Of a stretch of DNA of 55,981 nt, positions 1 through 9,105 are shown one piece after another. The position numbers and the translations under genes are program-made. Within the stretch, counting starts at the first letter, position 1. Each line of letters opens with the position of its first letter. This stretch comes from Corynebacterium gottingense (GTDB lineage Bacteria > Actinomycetota > Actinomycetes > Mycobacteriales > Mycobacteriaceae): positions 1 through 55,981 of the forward strand of contig NZ_RDRE01000013.1 in assembly GCF_003693265.1 (NCBI RefSeq), read 5' to 3'. Below the pieces are notes generated by a model. The model was not told the origin of the DNA, did not search any database, and was given only the letters and a program-made list of their open reading frames with translations.

Positions 1-1528
1 CGAGCTTGACGGGCACGCCGAGCTCCTCCTGGACCTGGAAAACGATGCCGCCCTTCGCCGTACCGTCGAGCTTGGTCAAGACGACGCCGGTGATGTCAAC
101 GACCTCGCGGAACACGCGCGCCTGCGCGATGCCGTTCTGGCCGACGGTGGCGTCGAGCACGAGCAGCACCTCGTCGACGTTGCTCTTCTTCTCCACTACG
201 CGCTTAACCTTGCCCAACTGGTCCATGAGGTCGGTGGAGGTGTGCAGGCGGCCGGCGGTGTCAATGAGCACCACGTCCGCGCCCTCCTGCACGCCGGTCG
301 CGACCGCGTCGAAGGCGACGGACGCCGGGTCCGCGCCCTCCTTACCGCGCACGGTCGAGGCGCCGACGCGGCGGCCCCAGGTCTCCAGCTGGTCGGCAGC
401 GGCGGCGCGGAACGTATCGGCTGCGCCGAGCACCACGGAGTGGCCCATGGACACGAGCACGCGCGCAAGCTTGCCGGTGGTGGTGGTCTTGCCGGTGCCG
501 TTCACGCCGGCGACCAGGATGACGGCGGGCTTGCCCTCATTCGGCATCGCCTTGATAGAGCGGTCCATGTCCGGACGCGCGGCCTCGATGAGCGTCTCGC
601 GCAGCATCGCGCGGGCCTCAGCCTCCGTGGACACGCCGCGCTCCGCGATCTTCTCGCGCAGATTCTCGGTGACACGCAGGGTCAGGTTGGTGCCGAGGTC
701 CGCCATGATCAGCGTGTCCTCGATCTCCTCCCATGCGTCCTCGTCGAGGTCGCCGGCAGTGAGGATCCCGAGCAAGCCCTGCCCGATCGCGTTCTGCGAA
801 CGCGACAGGCGCCCGCGCAGCTTGCCAATGCGCCCGGCAGCAGGCTCGATCTCGTCGAGCTCTTCCGCGGGGGCGTCATGCTTCTCGACGACCACCTCAT
901 CACTCGGCTCAGCACCCGCTTCACGCGCAGCGCCGGCGCTCTCGGCGGTCACAGCAGCGGCTTCGGCGGCCTCGGTGGCTTCGGTCTCCTGCTCGGTGGG
1001 CGCGACGTCCTCCGGGGCCACGACGGTCTCGGAGGCCTCCGGCTCGTCAGTGTTCAGCACGACCGTCTCGTCGGTGTCGCTGGAGTCGCTGGGATTGCTG
1101 GTGTCGCGGTCGGCGGCTTCCACCGGCGCCTCGTTCTGTGCGGGCTCCTCAACCGGCTCCGCAACCGGATCCTCCACCGGCTCCTCCACCGGCTCCGCGA
1201 CAGGTTCCGGGATGGGAGCCGCTGCAGCCTTCGGCTCTTCCTTGGCTACTGGGGCCACGGGCTCGTTGCGAAGCACTGGCTCCTTGACCGGCTCCTTCGC
1301 AGGTGCGTCGGGGGCGGCGGCGGGCGCAAAATTGAAACCACCCTTGGCCTGGTAATTGCCGGATTTCTCCTGCTGGGTGAGCTCCTTCGGCTCCTCCGTC
1401 TTTTCAAAGGAGACGGTCTTTTCTTCTTTCCTGCGGCGCCCGACCACGACGATGCCCACGATGATGAGGACAACGACGATGATCGCGACGATGATCCACA
1501 GCAGTGGCGAGTTCATTGCTAGTTCCAT
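1..1528 (-). CDS. ftsY: Signal recognition particle receptor FtsY (3' end cut by window)
   Basis: SRP receptor GTPase that docks ribosome-SRP complexes at the membrane. About 509 codons are visible and the last part of the G domain lies off the left edge. Residues about 9-30 form one N-terminal membrane segment, followed by a basic stop and a long acidic Pro/Glu/Ala linker to about residue 215. The NG domain follows, with the P-loop GVNGTGKTT near residue 340 and downstream motifs [21 protein letters not shown] and [13 protein letters not shown] codons at 1543, 1534, 1528 and 1516 are all in frame and none has a clear ribosome site, so 1528 is a compromise. It lies 34 bases after the smc stop and is probably co-transcribed, as in mycobacteria. 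Identity is certain; the start is not. Confidence 0.96.
   Translation of the reverse strand, partial: MELAMNSPLLWIIVAIIVVVLIIVGIVVVGRRRKEEKTVSFEKTEEPKELTQQEKSGNYQAKGGFNFAPAAAPDAPAKEPVKEPVLRNEPVAPVAKEEPKAAAAPIPEPVAEPVEEPVEDPVAEPVEEPAQNEAPVEAADRDTSNPSDSSDTDETVVLNTDEPEASETVVAPEDVAPTEQETEATEAAEAAAVTAESAGAAREAGAEPSDEVVVEKHDAPAEELDEIEPAAGRIGKLRGRLSRSQNAIGQGLLGILTAGDLDEDAWEEIEDTLIMADLGTNLTLRVTENLREKIAERGVSTEAEARAMLRETLIEAARPDMDRSIKAMPNEGKPAVILVAGVNGTGKTTTTGKLARVLVSMGHSVVLGAADTFRAAAADQLETWGRRVGASTVRGKEGADPASVAFDAVATGVQEGADVVLIDTAGRLHTSTDLMDQLGKVKRVVEKKSNVDEVLLVLDATVGQNGIAQARVFREVVDITGVVLTKLDGTAKGGIVFQVQEELGVPVKL
1152..1211. repeat. Degenerate 12-bp tandem repeat inside ftsY
   Basis: Five consecutive 12-base units of the form ACCGGCTCCNCC encode repeated EPVE/EPVA tetrapeptides in the acidic linker of FtsY. 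The units differ at a few positions. The repeat sits outside the GTPase domain, so length change would probably be tolerated. Confidence 0.8.
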
Positions 1529-1562
1529 ATCCATGGCACCCATAGTGCCAGGCGCGGCGGAG

Positions 1563-4500
1563 CTAGTCAGCCGCAGGCTGCATTCGCTGCGACAGGACGC
1601 GCGTCACGCCGTCGCCGCGCATGGTCACGCCGTAGAGCACGTTCGCCACATCCATGGTCGGCTTCTGGTGCGTGATCACGATCAGCTGCGAGTCCTCCCG
1701 CAGCTCCTTGAGCAGGGCGATGAGGCGGCGAAGGTTGACGTCATCAAGCGCTGCCTCGACCTCATCCAGCACGTAGAACGGGCTGGGGCGGGCGCGGAAG
1801 ATGGCCACCAAGAACGCGAGCGCGGTGAGCGACTTCTCGCCGCCGGAGAGCAAGGACAGGCGCTTAACCTTCTTGCCCGGCGGGCGCGCCTCGATCTCAA
1901 TTCCGGTGGCGAGCATGTCGTCAGGCTCGGTGAGCACGAGCCGCGCCTCGCCGCCCGGGAACAGGGTGTGGAAGACGCGCGGGAACTCGTCCTCGACGTC
2001 TTTCCACGCCTCGGTGAAAAGTTGCAGGATCTGCGCGTCGACGTCGTTGATCACGCCGGTGAGATCCTCGCGCGCCTTGATCACGTCATCCAGCTGCGTG
2101 GACAGGAACGAGTAGCGCTCCTCGAGCGCCTTGAACTCCTCGAGCGCCAACGGGTTCACCTTGCCCAGCGCGCGCAGATCCTTCTCGGCTTGCTTCAGCC
2201 GCGCCTGTTCGGCGGCCTCATCGAAATCCTCTCCCGGGGTGTAATCGCGCAGGAGGTCCGGGATGGCAACGCCGAGGGACTCGGTGATCTTCTTCTCGGC
2301 TTCGTCGATACGCACCTGCGCCTGCGACTGCGCAATCTCCGAATTGTGCGCGCTGTCGGTGAGCCGCTTGAGCTGCTGCCGGGCCGCCGAGACCTGGCTG
2401 CGGGCCTGCTGCAGTCGCGCCTGCAGCTTGACGACGCTCCCCTGCCACCGGTCGCGCTCCTCCGCCGCACGGGACAACGCGTCCTGGATCCGGGCGATCA
2501 GGTCGCGGCCCTGCTCGGAGACGGTGCGGGCGAGCTCCGCCTGCGCGCGACGCTTCTGCATCGCCGCGTCGTGGCGTGCCTTCGCCTGCTTCTCGTGCTC
2601 CGCCTGCCGGCGCAGGGCGTCGCCGCGCCCTGCGCGCTGCTCCGCCTCGGCCTGCGCGGACCGGGAGGCGAGCGTGGCCTCCATCTCCATCGCCTTGACC
2701 TGGTTCAGTTCCTGCTGCGCCGCGTCGCGCTGGGCGGACGACGGCTCCTCGCTGGGCGTGTCCTCATCGTTGACGCGGGCAAGTCGGTCACGAGTCTGCG
2801 CCAAGTCCTCGCGGCGGGCGGCGAGCCGGGCCTCTGCCTCCGTGGCGCGCTGCGCAGCACGCTCATGTTCGTGTTTGTTGGCCTGCCACTGCTTTTCCAG
2901 CCGCTCGTGGTCGCGCTGCTGGCGCTCAGACTCCGCGTCGTATTCGCGCAGCGCCGCCTTCGCGCTCGCGGCGGTCACGCGCGCGTCCTCCGCGGCCAGC
3001 TTCGCACCCTCCAGCGTGCCCGAGAGCTCCTCAAGTTGGGCCTGGGCCACGTCGAGTTCCTCGCGGGCGCGTTCGATCTGGGCGCTCACTTCCACCGAGG
3101 TGGTGGCGCCGGTGCCGGCGGCGACCCAACCTTCGCCGACGACGACGCCGTCGCGCGTAACGGCGCGAAGCCGGGGGTCGTCGTCCACCAGCTGGCGGGC
3201 GGTGGGGAGGTCGTCGGTGAGCGCGACGTCGACAAGCAAACGCGTCACCGGCCCCAGCACCGACGCCTCGATGCGCAGGTGGTCAAGCAGCCAGTCCACC
3301 GGGGATTCCGCGTCGAGGCGCCACGCGCTGCCGCCGCTGCGGTCGATCACCACGGTGCGGGCCGCATCCGCGAGGAGCTCGACCGTTTCCGCGGTGACGT
3401 CGCCGGCCAATGCCTCCGCGTACTGGCCGAGCGCGGCGGACAGTGCCCGGTCCACGCCCGGTTCCGCGGTGACCAGTCCCGCGAGCGGGGCCGCCTCGCT
3501 GATGACCTCCGCCGCCGGTTGCTTCGGCGCCTGTTCCTGCAGCGTGGAGATGCGCGACTCCAGGGTGAACACGGCCCGCTCGCGCTCGCGCTGCTGGGCG
3601 CGCAGTTGCTCGAGGCGCTTGTCGGCGGCGTCCGACTCCGTGTAGGCGCGCACATGGGCCTCGTCCAGGGGTGCGCGCTGCGTATCCACGTTGGCCACCT
3701 GCTCGGCGGCCTCGCGTGCCTCCTTCTCCGCCGCGCGGGCACGGGTGCGCGTCTCTTCGAGCAGCTCGGTCAGGCGCGCCACGTCCTCCTCGGCCGCGGT
3801 GATCGCGCTCTGCTGCGATTCCTCCTGCGCGAGCAGCCGCACCACACCTTCGCGCCGGTCCGCGAGCGCGCGCACCTGCGCCATGTGCTCGCGCTCGGCG
3901 GCGTCGAACGCTTCCTGTTTCTCCGCGACCTCCTCGCGCAGCGTCTCGAGCCTCTCGGCGGCCTCTTCTGCAGCTTCAAGCGCCTCGGCGTAGTCCTCGT
4001 CGGCGAATGCTGCGCGGCGCAGCAGCTCCTCCGGGTCTTGGCCCGCGTAGGGCACCTGCGCGCCCGCGTTCTGTGCGCGCTCGGTGGCGATGCGGACTGT
4101 CGCATTGGCACGCTCCGCCAGGGTGGACAGCGTGAACCACACCTGCTGGGCCTGCTCCGCCTGCGGCTGCGCCTCCTCCTGCTCGAACTCGATCTCCGCC
4201 TGCGTCTGCTCCGCTTCTTCCAGTGCGGCAGTCGCGGTCTCGACCTGCTCGGCGAGGAGTTCGGCGGCGCGGGTGGCGTCGAGAAGCGTGCTGCGCAGCG
4301 TCACCACCTGGTGGCCAGCGAGCGACATGCGGGCCTCGCGCAACGTGGACTGCACGGTGGCGGCACGCTTCGCGGCCTCAGCCTGACGGGCCAGCGGCTT
4401 GAGCTGTTTGCCCAGCTCCTCGGTCAGGTCGGTAAGGCGGTCGAGGTTCGCCTGCATGCCGGTGAGCTTGCGCTGCGCCTTCTCCTTGCGGCGCCGGTGC

Positions 4501-5006
4501 TTGAGCACCCCCGCCGCTTCCTCGATATAGGCGCGGCGCTCCTCGGGGCGCGACTCCAGGATTTCGGAGAGCTTGCCCTGGCCGACGATGATGTGCATCT
4601 CGCGGCCGATGCCGGAATCCGACAGCAGCTCCTGGATGTCCATCAGCCGGGCCTTGGACCCGTTGATCTCGTACTCGGACGCGCCGTCGCGGAACATGCG
4701 GCGCGTAATCGCTACATCGGTGTACTCGATGGGCAGGTGCTTGTCCGAGTTATCAAAGGTGAGGGTGACTTCCGCGCGGCCGAGCGGCTTGCGGTCACCG
4801 GCGCCGGCGAAGATCACGTCCTGCATCTTCCCGCCGCGCAGGTTCTTCGCGCCCTGCTCCCCCATCACCCACGCGAGCGCGTCCACGACGTTCGACTTGC
4901 CGGAGCCGTTCGGCCCCACCACGGCGCAAATTCCGGGCTCGAATTTCATCGTGGTCGCTGAAGCGAAGGACTTGAATCCTTTGAGCGTCAGCGATTTCAG
5001 GTGCAT
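1563..5006 (-). CDS. smc: Chromosome segregation ATPase SMC
   Basis: Structural maintenance of chromosomes protein, 1147 residues, near the usual bacterial length. It forms the ScpA/ScpB-associated condensin that organises and segregates the nucleoid. The Walker A motif GPNGSGKS is at 31-38. Two long Glu/Ala/Arg-rich coiled coils flank a hinge around residues 490-640. The ABC signature LSGGEKS is near 1051 and the Walker B YVLDEVEAALDD near 1077. The ATG start gives the canonical N-terminus MHLKSLTLKGFKSF. It is followed closely by ftsY and preceded by the acylphosphatase gene, the mycobacterial order. A very long open frame on the opposite strand is a codon-bias shadow. Confidence 0.98.
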   Translation of the reverse strand: MHLKSLTLKGFKSFASATTMKFEPGICAVVGPNGSGKSNVVDALAWVMGEQGAKNLRGGKMQDVIFAGAGDRKPLGRAEVTLTFDNSDKHLPIEYTDVAITRRMFRDGASEYEINGSKARLMDIQELLSDSGIGREMHIIVGQGKLSEILESRPEERRAYIEEAAGVLKHRRRKEKAQRKLTGMQANLDRLTDLTEELGKQLKPLARQAEAAKRAATVQSTLREARMSLAGHQVVTLRSTLLDATRAAELLAEQVETATAALEEAEQTQAEIEFEQEEAQPQAEQAQQVWFTLSTLAERANATVRIATERAQNAGAQVPYAGQDPEELLRRAAFADEDYAEALEAAEEAAERLETLREEVAEKQEAFDAAEREHMAQVRALADRREGVVRLLAQEESQQSAITAAEEDVARLTELLEETRTRARAAEKEAREAAEQVANVDTQRAPLDEAHVRAYTESDAADKRLEQLRAQQRERERAVFTLESRISTLQEQAPKQPAAEVISEAAPLAGLVTAEPGVDRALSAALGQYAEALAGDVTAETVELLADAARTVVIDRSGGSAWRLDAESPVDWLLDHLRIEASVLGPVTRLLVDVALTDDLPTARQLVDDDPRLRAVTRDGVVVGEGWVAAGTGATTSVEVSAQIERAREELDVAQAQLEELSGTLEGAKLAAEDARVTAASAKAALREYDAESERQQRDHERLEKQWQANKHEHERAAQRATEAEARLAARREDLAQTRDRLARVNDEDTPSEEPSSAQRDAAQQELNQVKAMEMEATLASRSAQAEAEQRAGRGDALRRQAEHEKQAKARHDAAMQKRRAQAELARTVSEQGRDLIARIQDALSRAAEERDRWQGSVVKLQARLQQARSQVSAARQQLKRLTDSAHNSEIAQSQAQVRIDEAEKKITESLGVAIPDLLRDYTPGEDFDEAAEQARLKQAEKDLRALGKVNPLALEEFKALEERYSFLSTQLDDVIKAREDLTGVINDVDAQILQLFTEAWKDVEDEFPRVFHTLFPGGEARLVLTEPDDMLATGIEIEARPPGKKVKRLSLLSGGEKSLTALAFLVAIFRARPSPFYVLDEVEAALDDVNLRRLIALLKELREDSQLIVITHQKPTMDVANVLYGVTMRGDGVTRVLSQRMQPAAD

Positions 5007-5042
5007 TGGCGTCAGTGTACCTGCCCGGGCCGCAGCCCGTCC

Positions 5043-5333
5043 TTAGCGTTCCTCAAAGCCGGAAAGCCCCTTCGGCTCGCCGTACTGCACGCCGACAAAC
5101 TCCACGCACCCCGGGCGCTTCGCCGTCGACGATTCCTCGTTCAGCAGCGCAAAAAGCTTCTCGACGCTCCCTCGCTCCCCCTCCGCAACAACCTCGACAC
5201 GCCCGTCGGCGAGGTTCTTCGCGTACCCGCGCAGCCCCAGCTCCAGGGCGCGGGACCGGGTCCACCAACGAAAACCCACGCCCTGGACGTGTCCATGGAC
5301 GTGGGCTGTCATTCTCACACGCTGTTCAGTCAT
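5043..5333 (-). CDS. acyP: Acylphosphatase
   Basis: Small cytosolic enzyme (96 residues, normal family length) that hydrolyses acyl phosphates such as carbamoyl or acetyl phosphate. The family signature [15 protein letters not shown] holds the phosphate-binding Arg, and [17 protein letters not shown] holds the catalytic Asn. It lies between the transporter gene upstream (19-base gap) and smc downstream (36-base gap), all on the minus strand, as Rv2922A lies beside smc in M. tuberculosis. Its physiological substrate is not evident from context. Confidence 0.93.
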   Translation of the reverse strand: MTEQRVRMTAHVHGHVQGVGFRWWTRSRALELGLRGYAKNLADGRVEVVAEGERGSVEKLFALLNEESSTAKRPGCVEFVGVQYGEPKGLSGFEER

Positions 5334-5352
5334 GCCACCACACTAGCCGCGG

Positions 5353-6855
5353 CTACTGATCCGGATGATCCGCCACCTTCAGGTCCTCCGCGCTGCGGCG
5401 GGTGACCGGGTCGGAGCCGTCCCAGTACTCCACGTTTTTCAGCCCCGGGACCATGTCCCGGTGGAAGACCGGGTCGACGCCCTTGGCGCGTTGCTCGTTG
5501 TAGTTCTTCAGCAGCTTGAAGGCCACCCCGCCGAGCGGGACGAGGGCGATGATGTTGATGATTGCCATGGTGCCCGCCATGGTGTCGCCCAGCGCCCACA
5601 CGAGCGGCAGCGAGCCGAAGGCGCCGAAGATGACAAAGCCGATCACGCCGAGGCGGAAGAGCAGCATGACGAGCTTCGAGTCGGTGAGGTACTCCACGTT
5701 GGCCTGCGCCAAGTAGTAATTGCCAATCACGGAGGAGAAGGCGAGGAAGAACAGGATGAAGGTGACGGCGTGGGTGCCCCACGCGCCGACGCTGTCCGCC
5801 AGCGCGGACTGGGTCAGCGACGCGCCCTGGATGTCATCGTTGCCGTAGGAAACAGCTGGGCCGAGCAGCACGATAAAGGCGGTGATGGTGCAGACCACGA
5901 GGGTGTCAAAGTACACGCCGAGGGTTTGCACCAGGCCCTGCTTGACCGGGTGCGACACCGTCGCGGTCGCCGCCGCGTTCGGCGCGGAGCCCTGGCCGGC
6001 CTCGTTGGAGAACAAACCGCGGCGCATGCCCTGGGCGAACGCGACGCCCAGCCCGGCGCCGGCGACCTGCTTGAGGCCGAGGGCGTGTCCGACGATGAGG
6101 GCGAACATCCCGGGCACCTCGGTGATGTTCATGATGATCACGAGCAGGCCGATCAGGATGTACGCGATGGCCATGAACGGCACGATGATCTGCGTCACGC
6201 TCGCGATGCGGGTCACGCCGCCGAAGATGATCATCGCCGTCAGCGCCGCAACCGCCGCGGCGACGATGCACTTCATGGCGACGGAGTCGGTGTTGAACGA
6301 GCCGCCGACTGCCTCCACGATTGAGTTGGTCTGAATGGCGTTGTACACAAAACCGTAGGTCAGCGACAGCGCGACGGCGAAGATGACGGCCAGCGGCTTC
6401 CAGTTCAGCCCGCGCGTCATGTAGTAGGCCGGGCCGCCGTGGTAGTTCCCGTCCTCGTCCTTGGTCTTCCACAGCTGCGCGAGCGTGGACTCGACGAACG
6501 CGGTAGCGCCGCCGACCAGGGCGATGATCCACATCCAGAACACGGCGCCCGGCCCGCCGACGGAGATGGCCAGCGCAACGCCGGCGATGTTGCCGGTGCC
6601 CACGCGGGACGCTGCGGAGATAGTGAAGGCCTTGAACGCGGAGATGCCACCGTATTCCTCATCAAGGTCGCGGCCCTCGCGGTCCTTGCCCTTTGGTGTC
6701 TCGGTGACCGCCTTGAGCATTTCAGGCAGGAGTCGGATCTGCACAAAGATGGTGCGGAGGCCGAAGTAGATACCGGCTGCCAGGAGCAGCCAAGGAACGA
6801 CGTTCCAGATGATGCCATTGAGCGAGTCGTTCACAAACGACGTTGCGGATTCCAT
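5353..6855 (-). CDS. AGCS-family sodium/alanine (amino acid) symporter
   Basis: Integral membrane carrier of 500 residues in the alanine or glycine:cation symporter family, importing a small neutral amino acid with sodium or protons. The family hallmarks RVGTGNIAGVALAI (residues about 80-95), VESTLAQLWK and the Gly-rich GGPAYYMTRGL are present, followed by about nine further hydrophobic helices and the conserved RGLFSNEAGQGSAPNAAA segment. It ends in a charged tail. The ATG has no good ribosome site, but a TAAGAT box ends 7 bases upstream, suggesting a leaderless message. The exact substrate is inferred from the family only. Confidence 0.92.
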   Translation of the reverse strand: MESATSFVNDSLNGIIWNVVPWLLLAAGIYFGLRTIFVQIRLLPEMLKAVTETPKGKDREGRDLDEEYGGISAFKAFTISAASRVGTGNIAGVALAISVGGPGAVFWMWIIALVGGATAFVESTLAQLWKTKDEDGNYHGGPAYYMTRGLNWKPLAVIFAVALSLTYGFVYNAIQTNSIVEAVGGSFNTDSVAMKCIVAAAVAALTAMIIFGGVTRIASVTQIIVPFMAIAYILIGLLVIIMNITEVPGMFALIVGHALGLKQVAGAGLGVAFAQGMRRGLFSNEAGQGSAPNAAATATVSHPVKQGLVQTLGVYFDTLVVCTITAFIVLLGPAVSYGNDDIQGASLTQSALADSVGAWGTHAVTFILFFLAFSSVIGNYYLAQANVEYLTDSKLVMLLFRLGVIGFVIFGAFGSLPLVWALGDTMAGTMAIINIIALVPLGGVAFKLLKNYNEQRAKGVDPVFHRDMVPGLKNVEYWDGSDPVTRRSAEDLKVADHPDQ

Positions 6856-6862
6856 GGCGGGA

Positions 6863-6868
6863 ATCTTA
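6863..6868 (-). promoter_or_regulatory. -10 box (TAAGAT) for the AGCS transporter gene
   Basis: TAAGAT on the minus strand fits the actinobacterial TANNNT consensus. It lies 7 bases before the ATG at 6855, so transcription would begin at or next to the start codon. Confidence 0.45.
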
Positions 6869-6930
6869 ATGGGTGATATGAGGAAACTCGCAACGACGAT
6901 GTACGCTTCCCCACATTCGTGGGCGGGCAG

Positions 6931-7785
6931 TTAGCCGCGTTGGCACTGGGGGCAGTAGAAGCTGGAGCGCCCGCCCACCACCATCCGTTCGATGGGGGTC
7001 CCGCAACGGGCGCACGGTGCGCCCGCTTGCCCGTATGCGTTTAACGAGCGCGAGAAGTACCCTGAGGCGCCGTTGACGTTGACGTAGAGGGAATCGAAAC
7101 TGGTGCCGCCCTGCTCGAGGGCGCGTGCCATCACGTCCCGCGCGTGGTCCAACAGCGCGATGGTGTCGCGTTGGCGCAGCGAGCGGGCGCTTTTCGACGG
7201 CCTCACGCCCGCCGCCCACATCGCCTCATCGGCATAAATCGACCCGATCCCGCTCACCACCTCTTGGTTGAGCAACACCGTCTTAATCGCCGAGCGTTTC
7301 GTGCGAATCAGGCGCGCCGTTGCAACCGCGTCAAAGTCGTCCTCGAACGGGTCCGGGGCAATGTGCGCGACTGGTTCGGGCACATCGCCGGAAAACGGGG
7401 CGTACTGCCACAGCCCGAAGGTGCGCTGGTCCACGAAGTCCAGCTCGAGCGGCTCCCCTGCCACTGCGCTATCGCGGCCGGAACCGCCAAGCAGGGCCCG
7501 AATGCGCAGGTGCGGGCTGTCAACGCTGCCCGGAGCGCCGACGAGCATCTGCCCGCTCATGCGGAGGTGGATGACAAGGGCGTCGGCGCAATCCAGCGTG
7601 AGCCACATGAACTTGCCGCGCCGCCCGGTGCCGGTAATGGTTGTTCCGGGCAGGACAGCTGCGAGGTCGTGGGTGTTCCCGCGGACCGCGCGGGGGTGCA
7701 GCACCTCGACCGCGGTGAACGTGCGGCCGACCACGTGGCGATCGAGCCCGCGGCGGACCACCTCCACCTCTGGCAGTTCGGGCAC
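6931..7785 (-). CDS. mutM: Formamidopyrimidine-DNA glycosylase (Fpg/MutM)
   Basis: Bifunctional base-excision repair glycosylase/AP lyase for 8-oxoguanine and ring-opened purines, 284 residues. The mature N-terminus PELPEVEVVRRGL carries the catalytic Pro and Glu. The Lys of GRRGKFMWL (near 57) and the Asn/Arg segment around VSGIGSIYADEAMW are present. The C-terminal zinc finger CARCG...CPQCQ closes the protein. The start is GTG at 7785, directly after the rnc stop (TAA then GTG), with AAGGAG in the rnc tail as ribosome site. rnc and mutM are therefore probably translationally coupled. Confidence 0.97.
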   Translation of the reverse strand: MPELPEVEVVRRGLDRHVVGRTFTAVEVLHPRAVRGNTHDLAAVLPGTTITGTGRRGKFMWLTLDCADALVIHLRMSGQMLVGAPGSVDSPHLRIRALLGGSGRDSAVAGEPLELDFVDQRTFGLWQYAPFSGDVPEPVAHIAPDPFEDDFDAVATARLIRTKRSAIKTVLLNQEVVSGIGSIYADEAMWAAGVRPSKSARSLRQRDTIALLDHARDVMARALEQGGTSFDSLYVNVNGASGYFSRSLNAYGQAGAPCARCGTPIERMVVGGRSSFYCPQCQRG

Positions 7786-8559
7786 TTAGTGCTCCTTGGC
7801 GGTGCCCGCCACGGCCTCGGGGTGGTCGCGGAGGAACCGGACCGCGTTGCGCGCCGCTTCTTGCTCCGCCAGCTTCTTGCTCGGGCCGACACCGCGGCCA
7901 CGGGACTCCTCGCCGACGAAGACGTCGGAAGTAAAGGTCTTGTCGTGGTCGGGGCCCACCGAGGTGGCGCGGTACTCCGCCAACGGGGCCTTCAGCTCTG
8001 CGAGGCGCTCCTGCAGTTCGGTCTTCCAGTCCTTGTGCTTGCCGGAGACGGTGGCGTGCTGCAGCTTGTCGTCGAACAACCGGAGCACGACGTCCCGTGC
8101 CGCGGTGAAGCCGTGCTGCCGGTAGATCGCGCCAAACAGGGCCTCGGTCGTATCGGCCAAGATCGAGTCCTTCTTCCGGCCGCCCGTGGCCTCTTCGCCT
8201 TTGCCCAACAGGATGTGCGGGCCCAGGTCAATCTCGCGGGCGATGTCCGCCAGCCCGTAGCGCGACACGATGGCCGCACGCATCGGAGACAGATCGGACT
8301 CCGGCCGTGACGGATAGAGCTCGAACAGTTTCGTGGCCACCGACAGCCCCAGCACGGCGTCGCCGAGGAACTCAAGGCGCTCGTTGTTTGGGAGGTGACC
8401 GTGCTCGTTGGCAAAGGAGCGGTGCGTCAGGGCGAGGCGCAGGTAATCGTCGTCAAGCTGCACGCCGATGCGCTCGAGCAGCGGCGAGTGGTCCACTGCG
8501 GCGAAGGCTTGCGCAAGGGCTTCCTCGCCGGAGAGTTTGTGTTTGCGGGAACGGCTCAC
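7786..8559 (-). CDS. rnc: Ribonuclease III
   Basis: Double-strand-specific endoribonuclease that processes rRNA and structured mRNA, 257 residues. The catalytic signature NNERLEFLGDAVLGL is followed by DTTEALFGAIY. A C-terminal double-stranded RNA-binding domain runs from about residue 165 (DWKTELQERL through KKLAEQEAARNAV). An upstream in-frame extension exists, but GTG at 8559 (MSRSRKHKLSGEE) overlaps the TGA of the DUF177 gene as GTGA, the usual coupling arrangement, so this start is preferred. It belongs to the DUF177-rnc-mutM group conserved in actinobacteria. Confidence 0.96.
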   Translation of the reverse strand: MSRSRKHKLSGEEALAQAFAAVDHSPLLERIGVQLDDDYLRLALTHRSFANEHGHLPNNERLEFLGDAVLGLSVATKLFELYPSRPESDLSPMRAAIVSRYGLADIAREIDLGPHILLGKGEEATGGRKKDSILADTTEALFGAIYRQHGFTAARDVVLRLFDDKLQHATVSGKHKDWKTELQERLAELKAPLAEYRATSVGPDHDKTFTSDVFVGEESRGRGVGPSKKLAEQEAARNAVRFLRDHPEAVAGTAKEH

Positions 8560-9092
8560 AGGAACTTCTCCAAACCGGCCCAACGCGGGTCGACCAGGTT
8601 GTTTTCCTCCCCTGACACGCCGTCCGGGTCGGGGACCCCCGTGTCGCCGTCGCACTCTGGCTCGCAAACCGGGTTGAACGGCAGGGTCAGGCCCGCCTCG
8701 TCCACAAACGCCTGCTCAAGGTCAACCGTTTCGTCCTCAATCCGGCGGATCTCATCGCCCGAGCCCTGGTCCTCCTCGGCCTCAGCATCGCCGACGATGA
8801 AGCCGTCGTCGCCTTCAAACACCTGCGAGATCTGCAGTGTCTTCGTGGGCGTCAGCGTCTTCAAGCAGCGGACGCACTCGCCCTTGAACTGAGCGGTCAG
8901 GCTGGCGTCCACGAGCACGCCCGAGCCGAGCGGGGTGATGGTCGCATCCACTTCCACTTCCTGGCCCTCCGGGAGGGCAATCATCTCCGGCCCCACCCTC
9001 GACGGGCTCGGGCCGGACAGGTGGACGGTGACTGGCATTCCGTCGCCGTGGAGTGCGTCGGCGACATCAACAATGAAAGGATTCTTAGCCAT
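8556..9092 (-). CDS. YceD/DUF177 family protein
   Basis: About 178 residues of the DUF177 (YceD-like) family, which is genetically linked to ribosome and rRNA maturation in other bacteria. The central part has the CVRCLKTLTP cysteine pair typical of the family (VRCL motif), followed by a very acidic second half. ATG at 9092 gives MAKNPFIVDVADAL with GTAGGA upstream, which overlaps the previous stop codon. A GTG at 9113 in the same frame would add seven residues. The end overlaps rnc by four bases. In many actinobacteria rpmF follows this gene; here rnc follows directly. Confidence 0.88.
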   Translation of the reverse strand: MAKNPFIVDVADALHGDGMPVTVHLSGPSPSRVGPEMIALPEGQEVEVDATITPLGSGVLVDASLTAQFKGECVRCLKTLTPTKTLQISQVFEGDDGFIVGDAEAEEDQGSGDEIRRIEDETVDLEQAFVDEAGLTLPFNPVCEPECDGDTGVPDPDGVSGEENNLVDPRWAGLEKFL

Positions 9093-9105
9093 AACAGCCA
9101 GTATC

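Noticed and set aside
1356..4961. 1201-codon open frame on the plus strand opposite smc
   Set aside because: It mirrors the smc coding region; low-complexity Arg/Leu/Gly composition and no domain. It arises from high third-position GC.
5365..6324. 319-codon plus-strand frame opposite the AGCS transporter
   Set aside because: Asp/His/Arg-rich shadow; the minus strand encodes a complete symporter.
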